A stretch of 64,000 bases of DNA from Pseudophaeomoniella oleicola (Eukaryota; Ascomycota; Eurotiomycetes; Phaeomoniellales; Phaeomoniellaceae), in the NCBI GenBank assembly GCA_003868215.1, contig QWDQ01000075.1, forward strand, positions 39,345 to 103,344, in the 5' to 3' direction. The number at the start of each line of letters is the position of its first letter. The first letter of the stretch is position 1. The position numbers were made by a program, and so were the translations under genes. Under the pieces are notes generated by a model that worked only from the letters and a program-made list of their open reading frames with translations, was not told the DNA's origin and searched no databases. Shown here one piece after another: positions 11,021 through 21,995 of the stretch.

Positions 11021-11430
11021 ATTATGATGCCGAGATAATAAAGCCGCGGTACGTCCCTAGTATTAAGAAAAAATATTATAATAAAATAATAATAATTAAA
11101 TAAATCGAGTTTTTTAATAATTTTACTTAAAAAATTATATAACAAATTTAATTATATAACAAATTTAAACTTTATTATTATTTATAAAATATAATTTAAT
11201 TACGCGTTAATACGAATATTTTTTATATTAAAATTATATTAAAATTAATTTTAAATTGTTAAATTTTTTTATTTTTTTATACGAAGGTGTGGAGAATAAT
11301 CATTATTAAGAATATACGTTAAAATGTTTATTTTAATATTATAAAATCGTATTTATTTAATAAGGAAAATACATCAAAAAATTATATAAAATATAAAATA
11401 ATAAAAATATTTAATTAAATCCTTTAGGAG
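11021..11430. mobile_element. AT-rich island, probably a RIP-degraded repeat remnant
   Basis: About 400 bases made almost wholly of A and T, dense in TA and TTAA, with hardly any C or G except isolated clusters at the left edge. Boundaries with normal-GC sequence are sharp on both sides. This is the usual appearance of DNA altered by repeat-induced point mutation in Pezizomycotina. No terminal repeats or transposase are readable. A short frame at the left edge (near 10979-11090) reads as a Lys/Tyr-rich peptide but matches nothing I recognise. Confidence 0.55.
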
Positions 11431-11586
11431 GCTGGTTTCCAGCTGCAAACATTACACGGTCAATCTGATTGAATCTTTCGTTTGATTTGGGGAGCAAGAC
11501 GTTCGCAGAGACACTATCTGATCACCTCAAAGCTATATAAGGAAGCGAAGCACCGCAGGAAGCTCGTTGTTCTGTCACGCTTTCTC

Positions 11587-12162
11587 CTAACCGAGATCAT
11601 GCAGGCCCAAAAGGTTGGCGGAACCCATTACAGCATCCGGCATTCCTCGTGGTATGCCCTCATACATGTGCACAGCAGGTACCTGAACCTTGCCAGCCTC
11701 GTCAAGAGAGCAATCTACTTTCTGTCCGTATTGCTTAATGTAATCTTCTGCGAGGTATGCTGGGTATGGATTGAATGGTTTGCTGGAGCGCTGCTTCCTA
11801 GATTCGTCACGTTTAATCGTCGCTGTATCGTTGGGCACTTGTATGTCAGCGTCAAAACCGTCTCCTGGGTATTCAGGAACATTGACGTTCTTGTTAATTG
11901 AAGATCGTAATCCTCTATAATAGCGTTCTAAGAAAGGAAACGACTCCCACGGTGCTGGCTTGTTCACCACTGGGCCACCTTTCTGTAATTCAACTTCCAC
12001 ATTCTTCGCCGAAGACCAGCTCGCACGAAAAAGACTGTATATGAAGATGAACATGAGAGCAGTGAGCGCTAAGCAGAACCATTTTGATATTAAGGTGGGT
12101 AGTCGTGACAGGAAAAGCGGTCTCGGTCGTTTTGAATATGCGCTCGTCGCATGGCTGAGCAT
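11587..12162 (-). pseudogene. Truncated DUF3405-like type II membrane protein (5' part only)
   Basis: The frame starts at an ATG at 12162 (MLSHATSAYSKRP...). It encodes a short basic cytosolic tail, one membrane segment (WFCLALTALMFIFIYSLF), and a lumenal stem ending in FNPYPAYLAEDYIKQYG, a Cys-containing stretch and GMPDAVMGSANLLGL. That end resembles the conserved start of the fungal DUF3405 family, where the next residues are normally a conserved Cys/Asp/Arg stretch and several hundred further residues follow. Here the frame stops almost immediately (LHDLG, stop at 11587-11589), and no continuation is found in the 150 bases before the AT-rich island. I read it as a gene cut off by insertion or deletion at the island edge. 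DUF3405 function is unknown; a Golgi glycosyltransferase-like role is only suspected from topology. The family match is from memory of the motif. Confidence 0.5.
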
Positions 12163-12279
12163 CGGTTGTGAAGATGCGGACGTATATTTGAGGCATTTCA
12201 CTGTTCCATCATTACCATCATATAACGAGGCGCTATCCCCCAATTCCTGAAAATTGAACCGAGTTCAGTGATTTGACGC

Positions 12280-13935
12280 TCACATACTGCGAGTGACGAC
12301 CAATCCAAGGTTTATGACGGTAGTTCCGGCCATAATCGTTGAGTAATTGAGACCGTGCTCGTCTTCAAGTTGTGCCTACAACAAGGTCAGCTCAATCATA
12401 GTAAGCATGGTCAACAGGAAATGTCTACCAATTCCATAGCTTTTGGGATATGGCACGCCTCACCAATCTGGAAAAGTATGTTTTTGATGTGGTGGCGACG
12501 CGTGCCTGACAGAAATGGTGTTTTGGAGGCTGCCTCCAGAGGCCACATCAAAAGCAGACCATCGCTTGTTCTGAGTTTGGGAATTGATGTGCCTGTGGGA
12601 TCTAGTAGCTTTGGGAGGGCACTACCAAGCCAACATACAGCGACAGTACAGATGTCATTGACCGCTTCCTCTAGCGTTTTCGTGAGTGTTTGGATTTCCC
12701 GTTTTGAAGTATGATAAGCCGCCGAGTATAGATACTCTCCACTTTCGAGCAGAAATCTCGCAGACACGATCAACAATACTGACAGATTATTCACGGTGTT
12801 TGCAGCATGTGCTGTGAGGTAGGATCAGCATCAATTTCACCACTAAGCTGGCAATATATCTGCTCACGATCAATGTGCATATCTGCAAAATGCCCGGGGA
12901 TATCTATTCCTGGATCCAGATAACCATGGATTGGTCTACCATGGAGCATCTGGCCAGTCTTCCCAGACATATATGATTGGCTTTGGCTGAGGACCTGGCG
13001 AGCCAGACGGAGTTCTTTGTGAATATCCCGAACCATGTTGCGTACTTTCTGGACATCGATCTTCCTGGGAGTCTCTGAACGAAAGGAAAACCGGTCGAGC
13101 TGAGGAGCAATGTGGAACAAGCTCCAATGCAGGTCATCCACCTGGGTCGTAGCTTTGAGAAGTGTACTGTCTGCCCTGTGGAGAGAGCCTTTGCTCAATT
13201 CGACCCCAGCCAGATAGTCACCCGTCACCACAGAGTGATTTTGATCTAATAGTGAGAGAAGACCATTGAGATGGACTTGCCATGTCTTGTCACCCATCGA
13301 GGAGCTGACAATCATCTGACGATCGGGGTCAGTGGTGCTTCAAGTTACTTTGGATGTTGGGAGAAGCGCACCTCGTACAGCGTAAGAAGATACACAGCGA
13401 CCGTGAGAGGGGTTTCTTTCCTAGGGACAGACAGCGACTGTCGTATTGAATGGACTGCCGATGAGTATTCGAGATGCTGATTTCTACGTTCATTGGTGGT
13501 CTGGGAGCCCTGACCGAGACCCTTCAATCCAGATGTAAAACAGTTCAACACATTTCGCAAGGCAATAGTGTCCATTCCTTGGGAAAGGATTGCATCCAGA
13601 CCATCAAGGAAGCCAGGTGACCCCTTTGGTTGTCTTGAGAACAGGATGAGGTTTTCGGCAAACACCTCAGCCATATGCACCATGTGAGGTCCACATATGG
13701 GTGCCGGGTTCATGTGGATGGCCCTCGACACATGCAATAAGCTCGGTACGAATGACTTCCCTTTGCTTCTGTGATCTTGCGATCGGTGTTTCGAGACTTG
13801 GGATGGTGATTGATAACCCAGACAAGTCCTATTGGACTTGATGCATCGAAGACAACAGGGACGAGTCTCGTCACACTTGATCCGCCTTGCTTTGCAAACC
13901 ACACAAGCACCGCTCGGTTCTCTAGAACGGACCAT
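12280..13935 (-). CDS. Zn2Cys6 fungal transcription factor
   Basis: Four exons on the minus strand: 13935-13372, 13315-12868, 12811-12429 and 12375-12280, totalling 496 residues. Introns are 53-56 nt with GTGCGC, GTGAGC and GTAGAC donors. The N-terminal zinc cluster is CVVCKARRIKCDETRPCCLRC, a complete six-cysteine binuclear cluster, followed by a basic linker. The rest fits the fungal-specific regulator fold: a LYEMIVSSS...WQVHLNGLLSLLD segment near 190-215, and C-terminal helices around NNLSVLLIVSARFLLESG and LNYSTIMAGTTVINLGLVV. The target genes are unknown; such regulators often act on neighbours, and the glutathione transferase lies divergently 670 bases away. The last two junctions rest on splice signals and protein-likeness only. 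Confidence 0.8.
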
Positions 13936-14601
13936 GATTCGTAATGTCCGACGTCACAGCTTTGACAGTCGGCGAGACGGCGGAGTGCATACTAGAACGG
14001 GTATCTCGGAAGTGCCTGGTCGTACGACAACCAACTTTGCGAATTCTTTAGCTCGTAGTAGGTACGATGACTCAGGCAAAATTATACAAGGTTCAGAAGA
14101 AAAAGGGTGAAGCTATTCACAGGTTGAGGGCCGGCCGAAATACCATAACTCCGCCCCCGGGGTGGGGGGTGGGGGGTGGGGGCTTGAAGCTCCCACCAAT
14201 AGGAACGTGGCGTGCACAGTAGATAGGCACGAGCAAAGACGCTAGTGATATCGCAAAACCAGTGCGGAACTGATTTCCTTTCCAAAGTGAATAAGGAAGG
14301 TCACCGACGAGCCGACAAACTGAGACGCAGCACCGATTCACCGGAATGCATCACCGACTCATCGAGATGCCATCGCACGGCGGTGGAGGCACGCAAATCT
14401 CTACCAGAAGTAGACACTTCCAAAGGTCATGCCTACAGGGTGTGCATTTCAGAATGGGATGCATGTGCTGAACCGAGTTGAAGCAACCTCGATGTTCAAG
14501 TATAAATGTATCCAGATGCATCGCTCTGAAAAGAAAAAATGTAAAGCCTTCACTGTCACAAATAGCTATATACTCAGTCAGCCTCTCAATCACTCCTCCA
14601 C
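13936..14601. promoter_or_regulatory. Divergent promoter region with a perfect G-quadruplex motif
   Basis: This stretch separates the Zn2Cys6 regulator (minus) from the glutathione transferase (plus) and must carry both promoters. At about 14158-14181 the plus strand has four runs of five to six G separated by single T loops, a textbook G-quadruplex sequence. No ORF here is convincing. Confidence 0.5.
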
Positions 14602-15464
14602 ATGCAACCAATCACTGTCTGGGGCCATTGGGGCGGACCCAACCCATGGTATGTAACTTTCTGCCTATCTGTACATCCAGCCACAACACAAGTTGCTAAC
14701 GAGTTGTCTTGCGACATAGGAAAGTGTGCATGGTGCTGAAAGAGCTCAAGCTTCCGTACGATTATCACATCGTCGAATTCAACGAGACGAAGCAAGAGCC
14801 CTATACTAAACTCAACCCGAATGGTCGTCTCCCAACGATCGAGGACGGGAACACTGGAGTGACTTTATGGGAGGTAGGTGCCTCAGAAGAAATCGCTTCC
14901 CATTTCAGATTCTGACTGGGATCCAGACAGCAGCCATAATCCTCTACCTTATTGAGACTTATGATACCGAAGGGAAGATCTCATATCCAAAGTCACCAGA
15001 GAAATTCCAATGCATGAAGTGGCTGATGTTTCAAGTCAGCGGTAAGAGACGACCGTCACAAAATGAACTCGTTCGAGAGGATGTATGGACTAATTCGAGG
15101 ACCTCCATTAGGCCAAGGACCATACTTCGGTCAACTTGCCTGGTTTGCTAGATTTCACCAGCCCAAAGTGCAGTCGGCAATTGATAGATACGCCAACGAA
15201 ATGGAACGAATTTTCGGTGTGCTGGACAAGTCGCTCGAGAATAGCGAATGGCTAGTGGGCGATAAGTGTACATATGCGGACCTGAGTTTCGTCACTTGGT
15301 CCCATGTTGCGAAAGGCCTGGTCAAAGAGCTGAGTTTGCCAAACACTGATGAGAAGTTCCCTCATTATTCTCGTTGGCTCAAGGCCATGGAATCACGAGA
15401 CGCGGTTCGAGAATGCTTGGACGAGATTGTCGCTGCGAGGGCTGCTCACAGTTTGCCACCCTAA
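14602..15464 (+). CDS. URE2-like glutathione S-transferase
   Basis: Four exons, 14602-14648, 14720-14873, 14927-15041 and 15112-15464, give 222 residues. The N-terminal thioredoxin-like domain opens MQPITVWGHWGGPNPWKVCM, the fungal URE2p-like GST signature (GPNPWKV), and continues with LNPNGRLPTIED and the glutathione-binding TAAIILYLIETYD. The alpha-helical C-terminal domain contains GQGPYFGQLAWF and WLVGDKCTYADLSFVTW, the N-capping/hydrophobic staple region. These cytosolic enzymes conjugate or reduce substrates with glutathione in detoxification. Introns are 71, 53 and 70 nt. Several local frames overlap them, but only this splicing restores the family sequence without stops. Confidence 0.92.
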
Positions 15465-15546
15465 TCGTCTTCCAGTATTCTAGAACCTCATTGCTTAGAA
15501 GGAGAGATGAAAAGCTTTGACAAGCTGAACATCACTTCCATAGAAT

Positions 15547-16490
15547 TCAATCTTTACTTTGCCTCGTTCGTCTTTTGGTGATTGAAACTGTCTCATTCGC
15601 GGCACCAAGCTTGCGCTTCTTCACAGCCCCACTGACTTCGACTTTGTCGTTGTCAATCTCCTTGTCGGGGTCTTCTTGAATCACTTTACTTGCCACCGTA
15701 TCTTTCTTTGGTCGTTGTTGTTGGACACTGCCATGAGCCGCCACTGTCTTGATGCCCATCTCTTTGCGATGTTGCTTTCGGTGCTGAATAACGTAGGCTG
15801 CCTGTTCTAATATCCAAGCTGGGATAGGGTCTTCTCCCGTCTTCTGCAGGCGTTGGTTGATCTTTCCGAAGGCATTCCATAGCTCTTCGTACTTTTTTAC
15901 AGTGGACTTGAGTTTTACATCGATCTCGTCCGAATCCTTGCAAAGCCAGACATATGATTCATCCTCAAAGAAAGGGATCAAGTCAAGCATGTAGACACTT
16001 AGGACAAGTGACCCAGTTGCAGGTCTAACTCCTTTGATCGCGTTTAAGGCTTTGAGGGCTGCCGTGACATCTGAAAGTGAAGGAGTCCTGGGCAGCTTGG
16101 CAAATGTGGCTCGAGTGACAGCTTTGACCGTTGCAGCATCGTTCTTTTTGATGAGCCCGATGAGAAAAGGTCGATTCTTTCCATGTTTGCTGTTCGGCTT
16201 TTAGTCCAAATCCGGTGGCACAGCAATTGATAGGTATGAGGTATAGATCAAGGATGTCCGAATGGAAGAGAAGAAAATGGCAGCTTCTTTCTGGAAAGGG
16301 AGTTTTCCTGAACCTACATTTTCCACTGTACCAGCCTTTCGAGCTCTGCGAGTTCAAGGAATGCTTCCTGGACATTCCTGCCCATCAGTATACCTGGGAA
16401 ATGTCCATACCGCCAAGTATCATCGTCGAGAGCTTTCTTTGACTTCACATCCTTGATGTTGGATTTTAGAATCCGTGGGTAAAGATCAGC
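15547..16490 (-). CDS. Uncharacterised fungal protein with HhH-like motif; 5' end unresolved
   Basis: Two exons are clear: about 16490-16318 and 16189-15547, with a 128-nt intron (GTAGGT...AACAG) splitting an Ile codon to read QWKIKHGKNRPFLIGLI. The sequence follows an uncharacterised fungal family whose members share the pattern W+hGKnRPfLi, then IKGVGPATgSLvLSvy...PFFeDe...WL. The IKGVRPATGSL stretch looks like a helix-hairpin-helix, with Arg where Gly is usual. The C-terminus is Lys/Arg-rich (VKKRKLG, TKRRTRQSK) and could be a nuclear signal. No ATG or convincing first exon is found upstream: the frame is closed by a stop at the left edge of the first exon, and the family's N-terminal residues are missing. 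It may be a 5'-truncated gene or have a short distant first exon. It converges on the GST gene with 82 bases between stops. Confidence 0.6.
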
Positions 16491-17294
16491 ATGAGCTATT
16501 TATCTGTAAAATTGTTTTGGTATCATCTCTTTATAATATATCACTTAATGGAGGGTGGTATAAATCTATTAAATGTTAAAGAGAGAGGACGCTGCAATAC
16601 ATAATATAGAAACGCTGTCGCATCGAGATCGCAGGGAATTTCCAGACCTAGTGTTTGCGGCTCATGCTTAGTTAAAGAAAAGGCATTAGAATTAATCGAA
16701 AGTCCCGTTCACCCCTAGGGCGGGTGAGAGACTTACTAGTAGTCTCGTCCACAGAATTATAGGTTGAGGATTTCAATTACTTCGCCACAAGCATTACGTA
16801 AGCGGCGGATGTGCGGCATTTTCGCTATTAGCTATATCTACTACGTAGTAGAATCTCATCAGTGGGCTGTGTACTACGGCATAGCTTACTTCTAAGACGC
16901 GAACGAGAAGGTAGTATGTGATTGTTCAAGACTTGATCAAACACAAGGGCGAGGAGAGCTGTTTATATTCGTGAAAGCGGCAAGTTGCGCTTAACTCAAT
17001 CAGGCTACGCTACGCTGGAGCTGGAATCGGCGTCCTCAGCACCCAGAGGATTATTGCGGGGAATCTCGCTCTCCAGACACTTACCTCCCTGTCACCTGTT
17101 CCTGTATTGTTCTACTACGGTATGTACTACGTAGTAATGCCAATGACGATCACCGTCTAGAAACTCTCCCCAAGCTTGACGTGTAAACCAGCTTTGACAA
17201 TGGGCTATACCCCCTCACAGGTACAAAACCGGCCTATACCCTCACAAAAGGCCTGATGACTTCCTGAAGAGAAGAGTAAGTACCCGTTGCGAAC
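16491..17294. promoter_or_regulatory. Upstream region of the invertase gene
   Basis: No coding sequence is seen. Two perfect TACTACGTAGTA palindromes occur at 16839-16850 and 17125-17136, 286 bases apart. A GCGGGG at 17056-17061 matches the CreA/Cre1 carbon-repressor consensus (SYGGRG), which would be in character for an invertase promoter but is a short match. CCTATACCCCCTCACA and CCTATACCCTCACA form an imperfect direct repeat at about 17205-17250, just upstream of the ATG. Confidence 0.45.
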
Positions 17295-19051
17295 ATGCGG
17301 ATCATCACACTCGTCACCACCGTAAGTCTCTTTGTAGCTGCCACCTATTCACAGTCGTCGGGCACGACGACGACTCCATACGTGCCCACAGGAACACCTG
17401 TTTCAGGAAACTACAATGGCCGTCTTCGACCTCAAGTCCATTTCAGCCCACCCCAAGGGTTCATGAATGATCCGAATGGTATGTTCCGTGACGAGGATGG
17501 ATTGTGGCATCTCTACTACCAATGTATGTCTGCTGGCTGCCGAGCTGGCATATCCGCCACTGATCATGTCCAGACAACCCCACGGCTACTGTTGCTGGAA
17601 ATCAGCATTGGGGCCATGCTACTTCTACCGACCTCTATCACTGGGAGAACCAACCTATCGCCCTCTTTCCACCAAATCCAACGACCTATGTCTTCTCTGG
17701 TTCCGCTGTTGTCGATTCGAACAATACATCTGGCTTCTTCCCGAATCAGACCAATGGAGTCGTGGCTGTATACACGCTATCCGGGACCGTCCAAGATCAG
17801 AATATCGCCTATTCATTCGATGGCGGCTACACGTTTACCCCATACCTTTCCAACCCTGTCATTGATATTAATTCCACACAGTTTCGCGATCCCAAGGTTA
17901 TATGGCATGCGCCGACCTCAAAATGGGTAATGGTCATCTCTTACGCCAGCGAGTTCACCATCGGCGTGTATACTTCACCCAATCTACGTGAATGGACCCA
18001 TGCTTCCAATTTCTCTCATGCTGGACTGCTCGGCTTACAATATGAATGTCCCAATCTTGTCGAGATGCCCATGTATGCTTCTCAGGACGATCCAAAGCCA
18101 TCCACAACGATGCATGTGCTGGCGATATCCATTAACCCTGGTGCGCCTCTTGGAGGTTCCATCACTCAATACTTCCCTGGACACTTCAACGGCACACACT
18201 TTACGGCGGTGGATGGTGCTACACGCTTGACAGACTTCGCTAAAGACAACTATGCCGGGCAATTCTTCTATGGCATTCCTGGTCACGAGCCACAGGTCTT
18301 CATAGGCTGGGCGAGCAATTGGCAATATTCCGAAGTGGTTCCTACTGGATATCTTGAAGGATGGCGCTCATCCATGAGTCTTCCCCGGATCACATATCTT
18401 GCAAATACAACGCGAACAGGGTATGACTTGATCACGAAGCCGTATCCTATGGATTCGATCTTGATTGATCCGCCACTCGCACACAACCCCTCCCTGGGAA
18501 ACGGCACCGTTCTCGTGGATCTTTCGTCGGATATCCTTCATTCCAACGCCTTCTACTTCGATATCAACATTACATCCATCAACACCTCAGCTCCAGCAGG
18601 CGTCATCAACGTTACTCTCGTCTCCTCTGCATCAGGAGAAACGATCTCTCTGGGTCAGCTTCCGCTTGGCTCTGACCTCTTCTTTAACCGTGGAAACACC
18701 TATGGCTTCGACAACGTCTTCTATACAGACAAGTTTTCTGTCACCAATCTCATAGACCCATCTCAAGGTCCGACCACTGATTACAGGCTCGAAGGCGTGT
18801 TCGATCGATCTCTGTTCGAAGTCTTTTGTAACGGTGGGAAACAGGCAGGTACAATCAGCGTGTTCCCGGAGCAGACAATGGACACTTTGATCATCAAGAC
18901 AAGTGATATGAATGACGCTGTAGGGGTCAGTGTAGAAGTACGTGGTTTGATGAGTGCTTGGAAGCAGTTTGAAAATGCAGACGGCGTGGTGAGTGGGAAC
19001 GCAACGACGCAGGCTGTAAGGAGGGATAGAATTGGGCACTTAGGACCATGA
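17295..19051 (+). CDS. Secreted GH32 beta-fructofuranosidase (invertase type)
   Basis: Two exons, 17295-17523 and 17574-19051, joined over a 50-nt intron (GTATGT...TCCAG), give 568 residues. A signal peptide covers roughly residues 1-19. Catalytic motifs are intact: FMNDPNG with nucleophile Asp59, the FSGS motif, FRDPK with the transition-state Asp, and YECPNL with the acid/base Glu. A typical C-terminal beta-sandwich follows ([19 protein letters not shown]). The [15 protein letters not shown] stretch is characteristic of fungal and yeast invertases. It should hydrolyse sucrose and related fructosides outside the cell; inulinase activity cannot be excluded by sequence alone. The protein carries many N-glycosylation sequons. 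Unspliced, the first frame runs on as a misleading 211-residue ORF. Confidence 0.93.
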
Positions 19052-19768
19052 ATCTCAAGACCTTATCCCACGAAGGGTCGGTGCTCTCGCCGAGATGGTC
19101 TTCTATCTTGATAGCTTATAAGATGCTCGCTTCAACGATTCCAGAAATAGGTCACGCTCTTCACGGTGGTAGTGCTTCAGAGACACGCATCGCACTCAGA
19201 ATTCTGTCACGTCGAGATCGGGAAGGTGAGACGATACTTGTTATATTGCAGAAGAGAGATGGACCACTGAATAGCTCAGACCATTGATTGACACTAATGA
19301 AGATGAAGGTGAAGATGAAGGTGAAGATGAAGGTGAAGATGATGATGAAGATGATGATGATGGAGATGAAAAACGAATCCCCACTGTACAGCTGAGTTGC
19401 ACGGTTCCCACAAGAAATGCCTAACGCAACCTCCAAGTTCCGCTTGCTAACAAATTTATTACGACCATCATCATTTTTTCACCGATTGGTCCCCCTGTTC
19501 CTGCTCTTTCGATCCGTTGCGTGCCGTTCCCAGTTGGCATTCGACACGAACCCCAGCAGCTTCATATCGATGTTATCTTGTACTTTACTTCGTCTCATCT
19601 AGTCTGTCCACGTCTTTCTCTGTCTATATCTTTTCAGACTTATGGCAGAGTAATTGGGCGTATGCCCTGATTTTTCTTTTTCTTTTGGTGGTTCATTGGG
19701 TCGAACGAAATCTACGTTGATATAGACCGTGGGAAGTCATATAGTCCGATTTCTATCCGACCTTCACG
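19052..19768. other. Intergenic region with acidic-codon tandem repeat
   Basis: This is the 3' flank of the invertase and the pyrimidine-rich leader of the MATE gene. It holds a degenerate GAAGRTGAAGRT repeat at about 19297-19370 (see separate entry). No independent gene is convincing. Confidence 0.4.
19297..19370. repeat. Tandem repeat, 12-bp unit of the GAAGGTGAAGAT type
   Basis: About four imperfect copies of a purine-only-plus-T unit (GATGAAGGTGAA), decaying into GATGATGATGAA. It is strongly strand-asymmetric (almost no C on the plus strand). It lies about 250 bases after the invertase stop and is in no supported gene. Confidence 0.7.
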
Positions 19769-21331
19769 ATGGCAACGGCTGCTTCTCAGATATCAGAGAC
19801 GACTGCCCTCCTTCCTGGCCGAAGGGCTAGTCTTTCACGCTTCAGCACGCGGTCAGAGAGTGGAGTCGCTGGTCTCGAAGCAGCCCTGAGGGCTCCAGAC
19901 CGAGACGCAACAACATGGCGACGGGAGGCTACCCTGTTGACGAGATACTCGTGGCCCCTGATTCTGACGTACGCTCTGCAGTATTCTTTCAGTCTGACTG
20001 CGGTCCTGGTGATTGGACATTTGGGCACTAAGGAGCTGGGCGCTATTTCTCTTACTACGTAAGTCGACAAACCCCCTCATGTTTGACCACAGTGTGGAAA
20101 GACAGGGACAGACCATGTGCTGACGAGATCTAGTATGACGGCCAATATCACCGGTCTGAGCGTGTACGAAGGCCTAGCTACGAGTCTCGATACGCTCTGT
20201 GCTCAAGCCTATGGTTCCGGACGAAAGGAAGTCGTCGGTCTTCATCTTCAGCGCATGGTACTCTTTCTCTGGCTCGTTTCCGTCCTCATCATGGCACTCT
20301 GGTTCTCGGCCCACTGGTTCCTGCCATACATCGTCCCCGAACGGGAGGTGGCTCTGCTCGCTGCACGCGGTCTTCGGTACTGGATGATCGGAGCTCCCGG
20401 TTTCGCCACCTTCGAGGCCGGGAAACGGTTCACCCAGGCCCAGGGCCTATTCAACGCGAGCTTCTACGTCCTCCTCATCGTCGCGCCGTTCAACGCCCTT
20501 CTCTGCTACATCCTCGTCTTCCGCCTCCACCTCGGCTTCGAGGGCGCCATCCTCGGGCTCTCCATCTCTAACAACCTCCTTCCGGTCCTGCTCCTCTTCT
20601 ACGTGCTCGTCATCAACCGTTCCTCGCTCCAATGCTGGCCCGGATTCACCCGCGCAGCCTTCCACCACTGGGGCCCCATGCTCAAGCTCTCTCTCCCGGG
20701 CGTCCTGATGGTGGAATCTGAATGGCTCGCGTTCGACATCCTGACCTTTGCCAGCTCGTTCATCAGCGCCGACGCTCTCGCCGCCCAATCCGTGCTCATG
20801 ACGACCTCAAACCTGATCTACAACATCCCCTTCCCCGTCTCCGTCGCCGTCAGCACACGCATCGGCAACCTAATCGGCCGCTCCGCCCTCTCCGCCACCC
20901 GCACCGCCTTATTCACCCACCTCACCATCTTCACGCTCCTCGGCCTCCTCGACCTCATCCTCCTCCTCTTACTCCGCCACACTCTCCCCCTCGCCTTCAC
21001 CTCCGACCCGGCCGTAATCACACTCGTCGCCTCCGTCATGCCCATCGTCGCCGCCTTCCAACTCTTCGACTCAACCACCTCGCTCGCCAACGGCGTGCTG
21101 CGCGGCCTCGGTCGCCAATCCGTCGGCGGCGCCGCCAACCTCGCCGTCTACTACGTCTTCTGTCTCCCCTGCGCTCTTTTCCTCGCGTTCGGGTCCCCCC
21201 GCCTCGGTCTCTGGGGTCTTTGGATCGGTCCCGCGTGCGGGCTCGCGCTGTTGAGTTTGTTCGAGGGGTTGTATATTTTACGGTGTGATTGGAAAAAATG
21301 CGTCGATGATGCGAAGGGGAGGGAGGAGTGA
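19769..21331 (+). CDS. MATE-family multidrug/toxin efflux transporter
   Basis: Two exons, 19769-20058 and 20134-21331, with a 75-nt intron (GTAAGT, branch GCTGAC, TAG) give 495 residues. The family start is visible as LLTRYSWPLILTYALQYSF and VIGHLGTKELGAISLTTMTANITG, followed by the hallmark GLATSLDTLCAQAYGSGR. The protein shows about 12 hydrophobic segments in two six-helix halves, the second starting near LKLSLPGVLMVESEWLAF. MATE proteins export drugs and metabolites by proton or sodium antiport, in fungi mostly at the vacuolar or plasma membrane. The second exon is strongly C-rich at third positions (about 20440-21250) compared with its neighbours, which produces long spurious Arg/His/Pro-rich reading frames in other frames. 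Confidence 0.93.
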
Positions 21332-21995
21332 AGTGAGTGAAGTGAGTGAGTAATGTGGATGGATGGAAGGAAGGAAGGAAGAACACCATGTATCATCATT
21401 GATGTGATTCGAGTCCCAATCAAACGGGCTGTAAATAGGATAACTTAGATAGATTAAAATCAAGGTAGATAGATAGATTTTTTGTACAAACAATTTAAAA
21501 AATTCAAAATAGAATATGAATATGAATCTTACAACAGACGGGGTTTAATACTTACCTTTTCTTACTTACACCAAGTATTACCTGACTTAAGTACTTCTCT
21601 CTCTCTCTCTCTGATCTCTGATCTCTCTCTTGACTTACAATATATATACTCAATCCCTTACTTAATTATTTCCAATTCAGGGAATCAAATATAATTACAT
21701 ACCATAATCAGGTATTCATTCACCATAATCTGAAATATATATTCAGCTCTAAAGAAAAAATTCTTACTTCTTTCTTCTTCATCATCATCATCTTTATATT
21801 GACCAATCAACTTTTTTTCCTTCATTTCTACTAATTTAAAATGTTATGTATATATGTATCAATATATGGTTCATTTTTTCCCCCCCTCCAATTTTTTTCC
21901 CTTCACGTGTTGGGATGGAAATCGCTTCGAGTATTCATCATCATCATCGTCATGGTTCGCCACCCATCGCCATGGCTGTTGCCGTCGCGTGTTCC
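21332..21995. other. Convergent 3' flanks with simple repeats
   Basis: This lies between the MATE and vps53 stops. It contains GTGAGTGAA repeats (21332-21353), GGAAGGAAGGAA (21364-21382), a CT dinucleotide run near 21597-21612 followed by GATCTCTGATCTCTC, and AT-rich sequence. No gene is seen. Confidence 0.6.

Noticed and set aside
10979-11090. Short Lys/Tyr-rich frame at the edge of the AT island as a transposase remnant
   Set aside because: Too short and too degraded to assign to any transposase family.
17295-17930. 211-residue unspliced invertase frame
   Set aside because: It reads through a 50-nt intron into a wrong frame; splicing restores a full GH32 protein.
20722-21288. Plus-strand 188-codon frame extremely rich in Arg, His and Pro
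   Set aside because: It is an out-of-frame shadow of the C-biased MATE exon; no membrane or other domain and the MATE frame is conserved.
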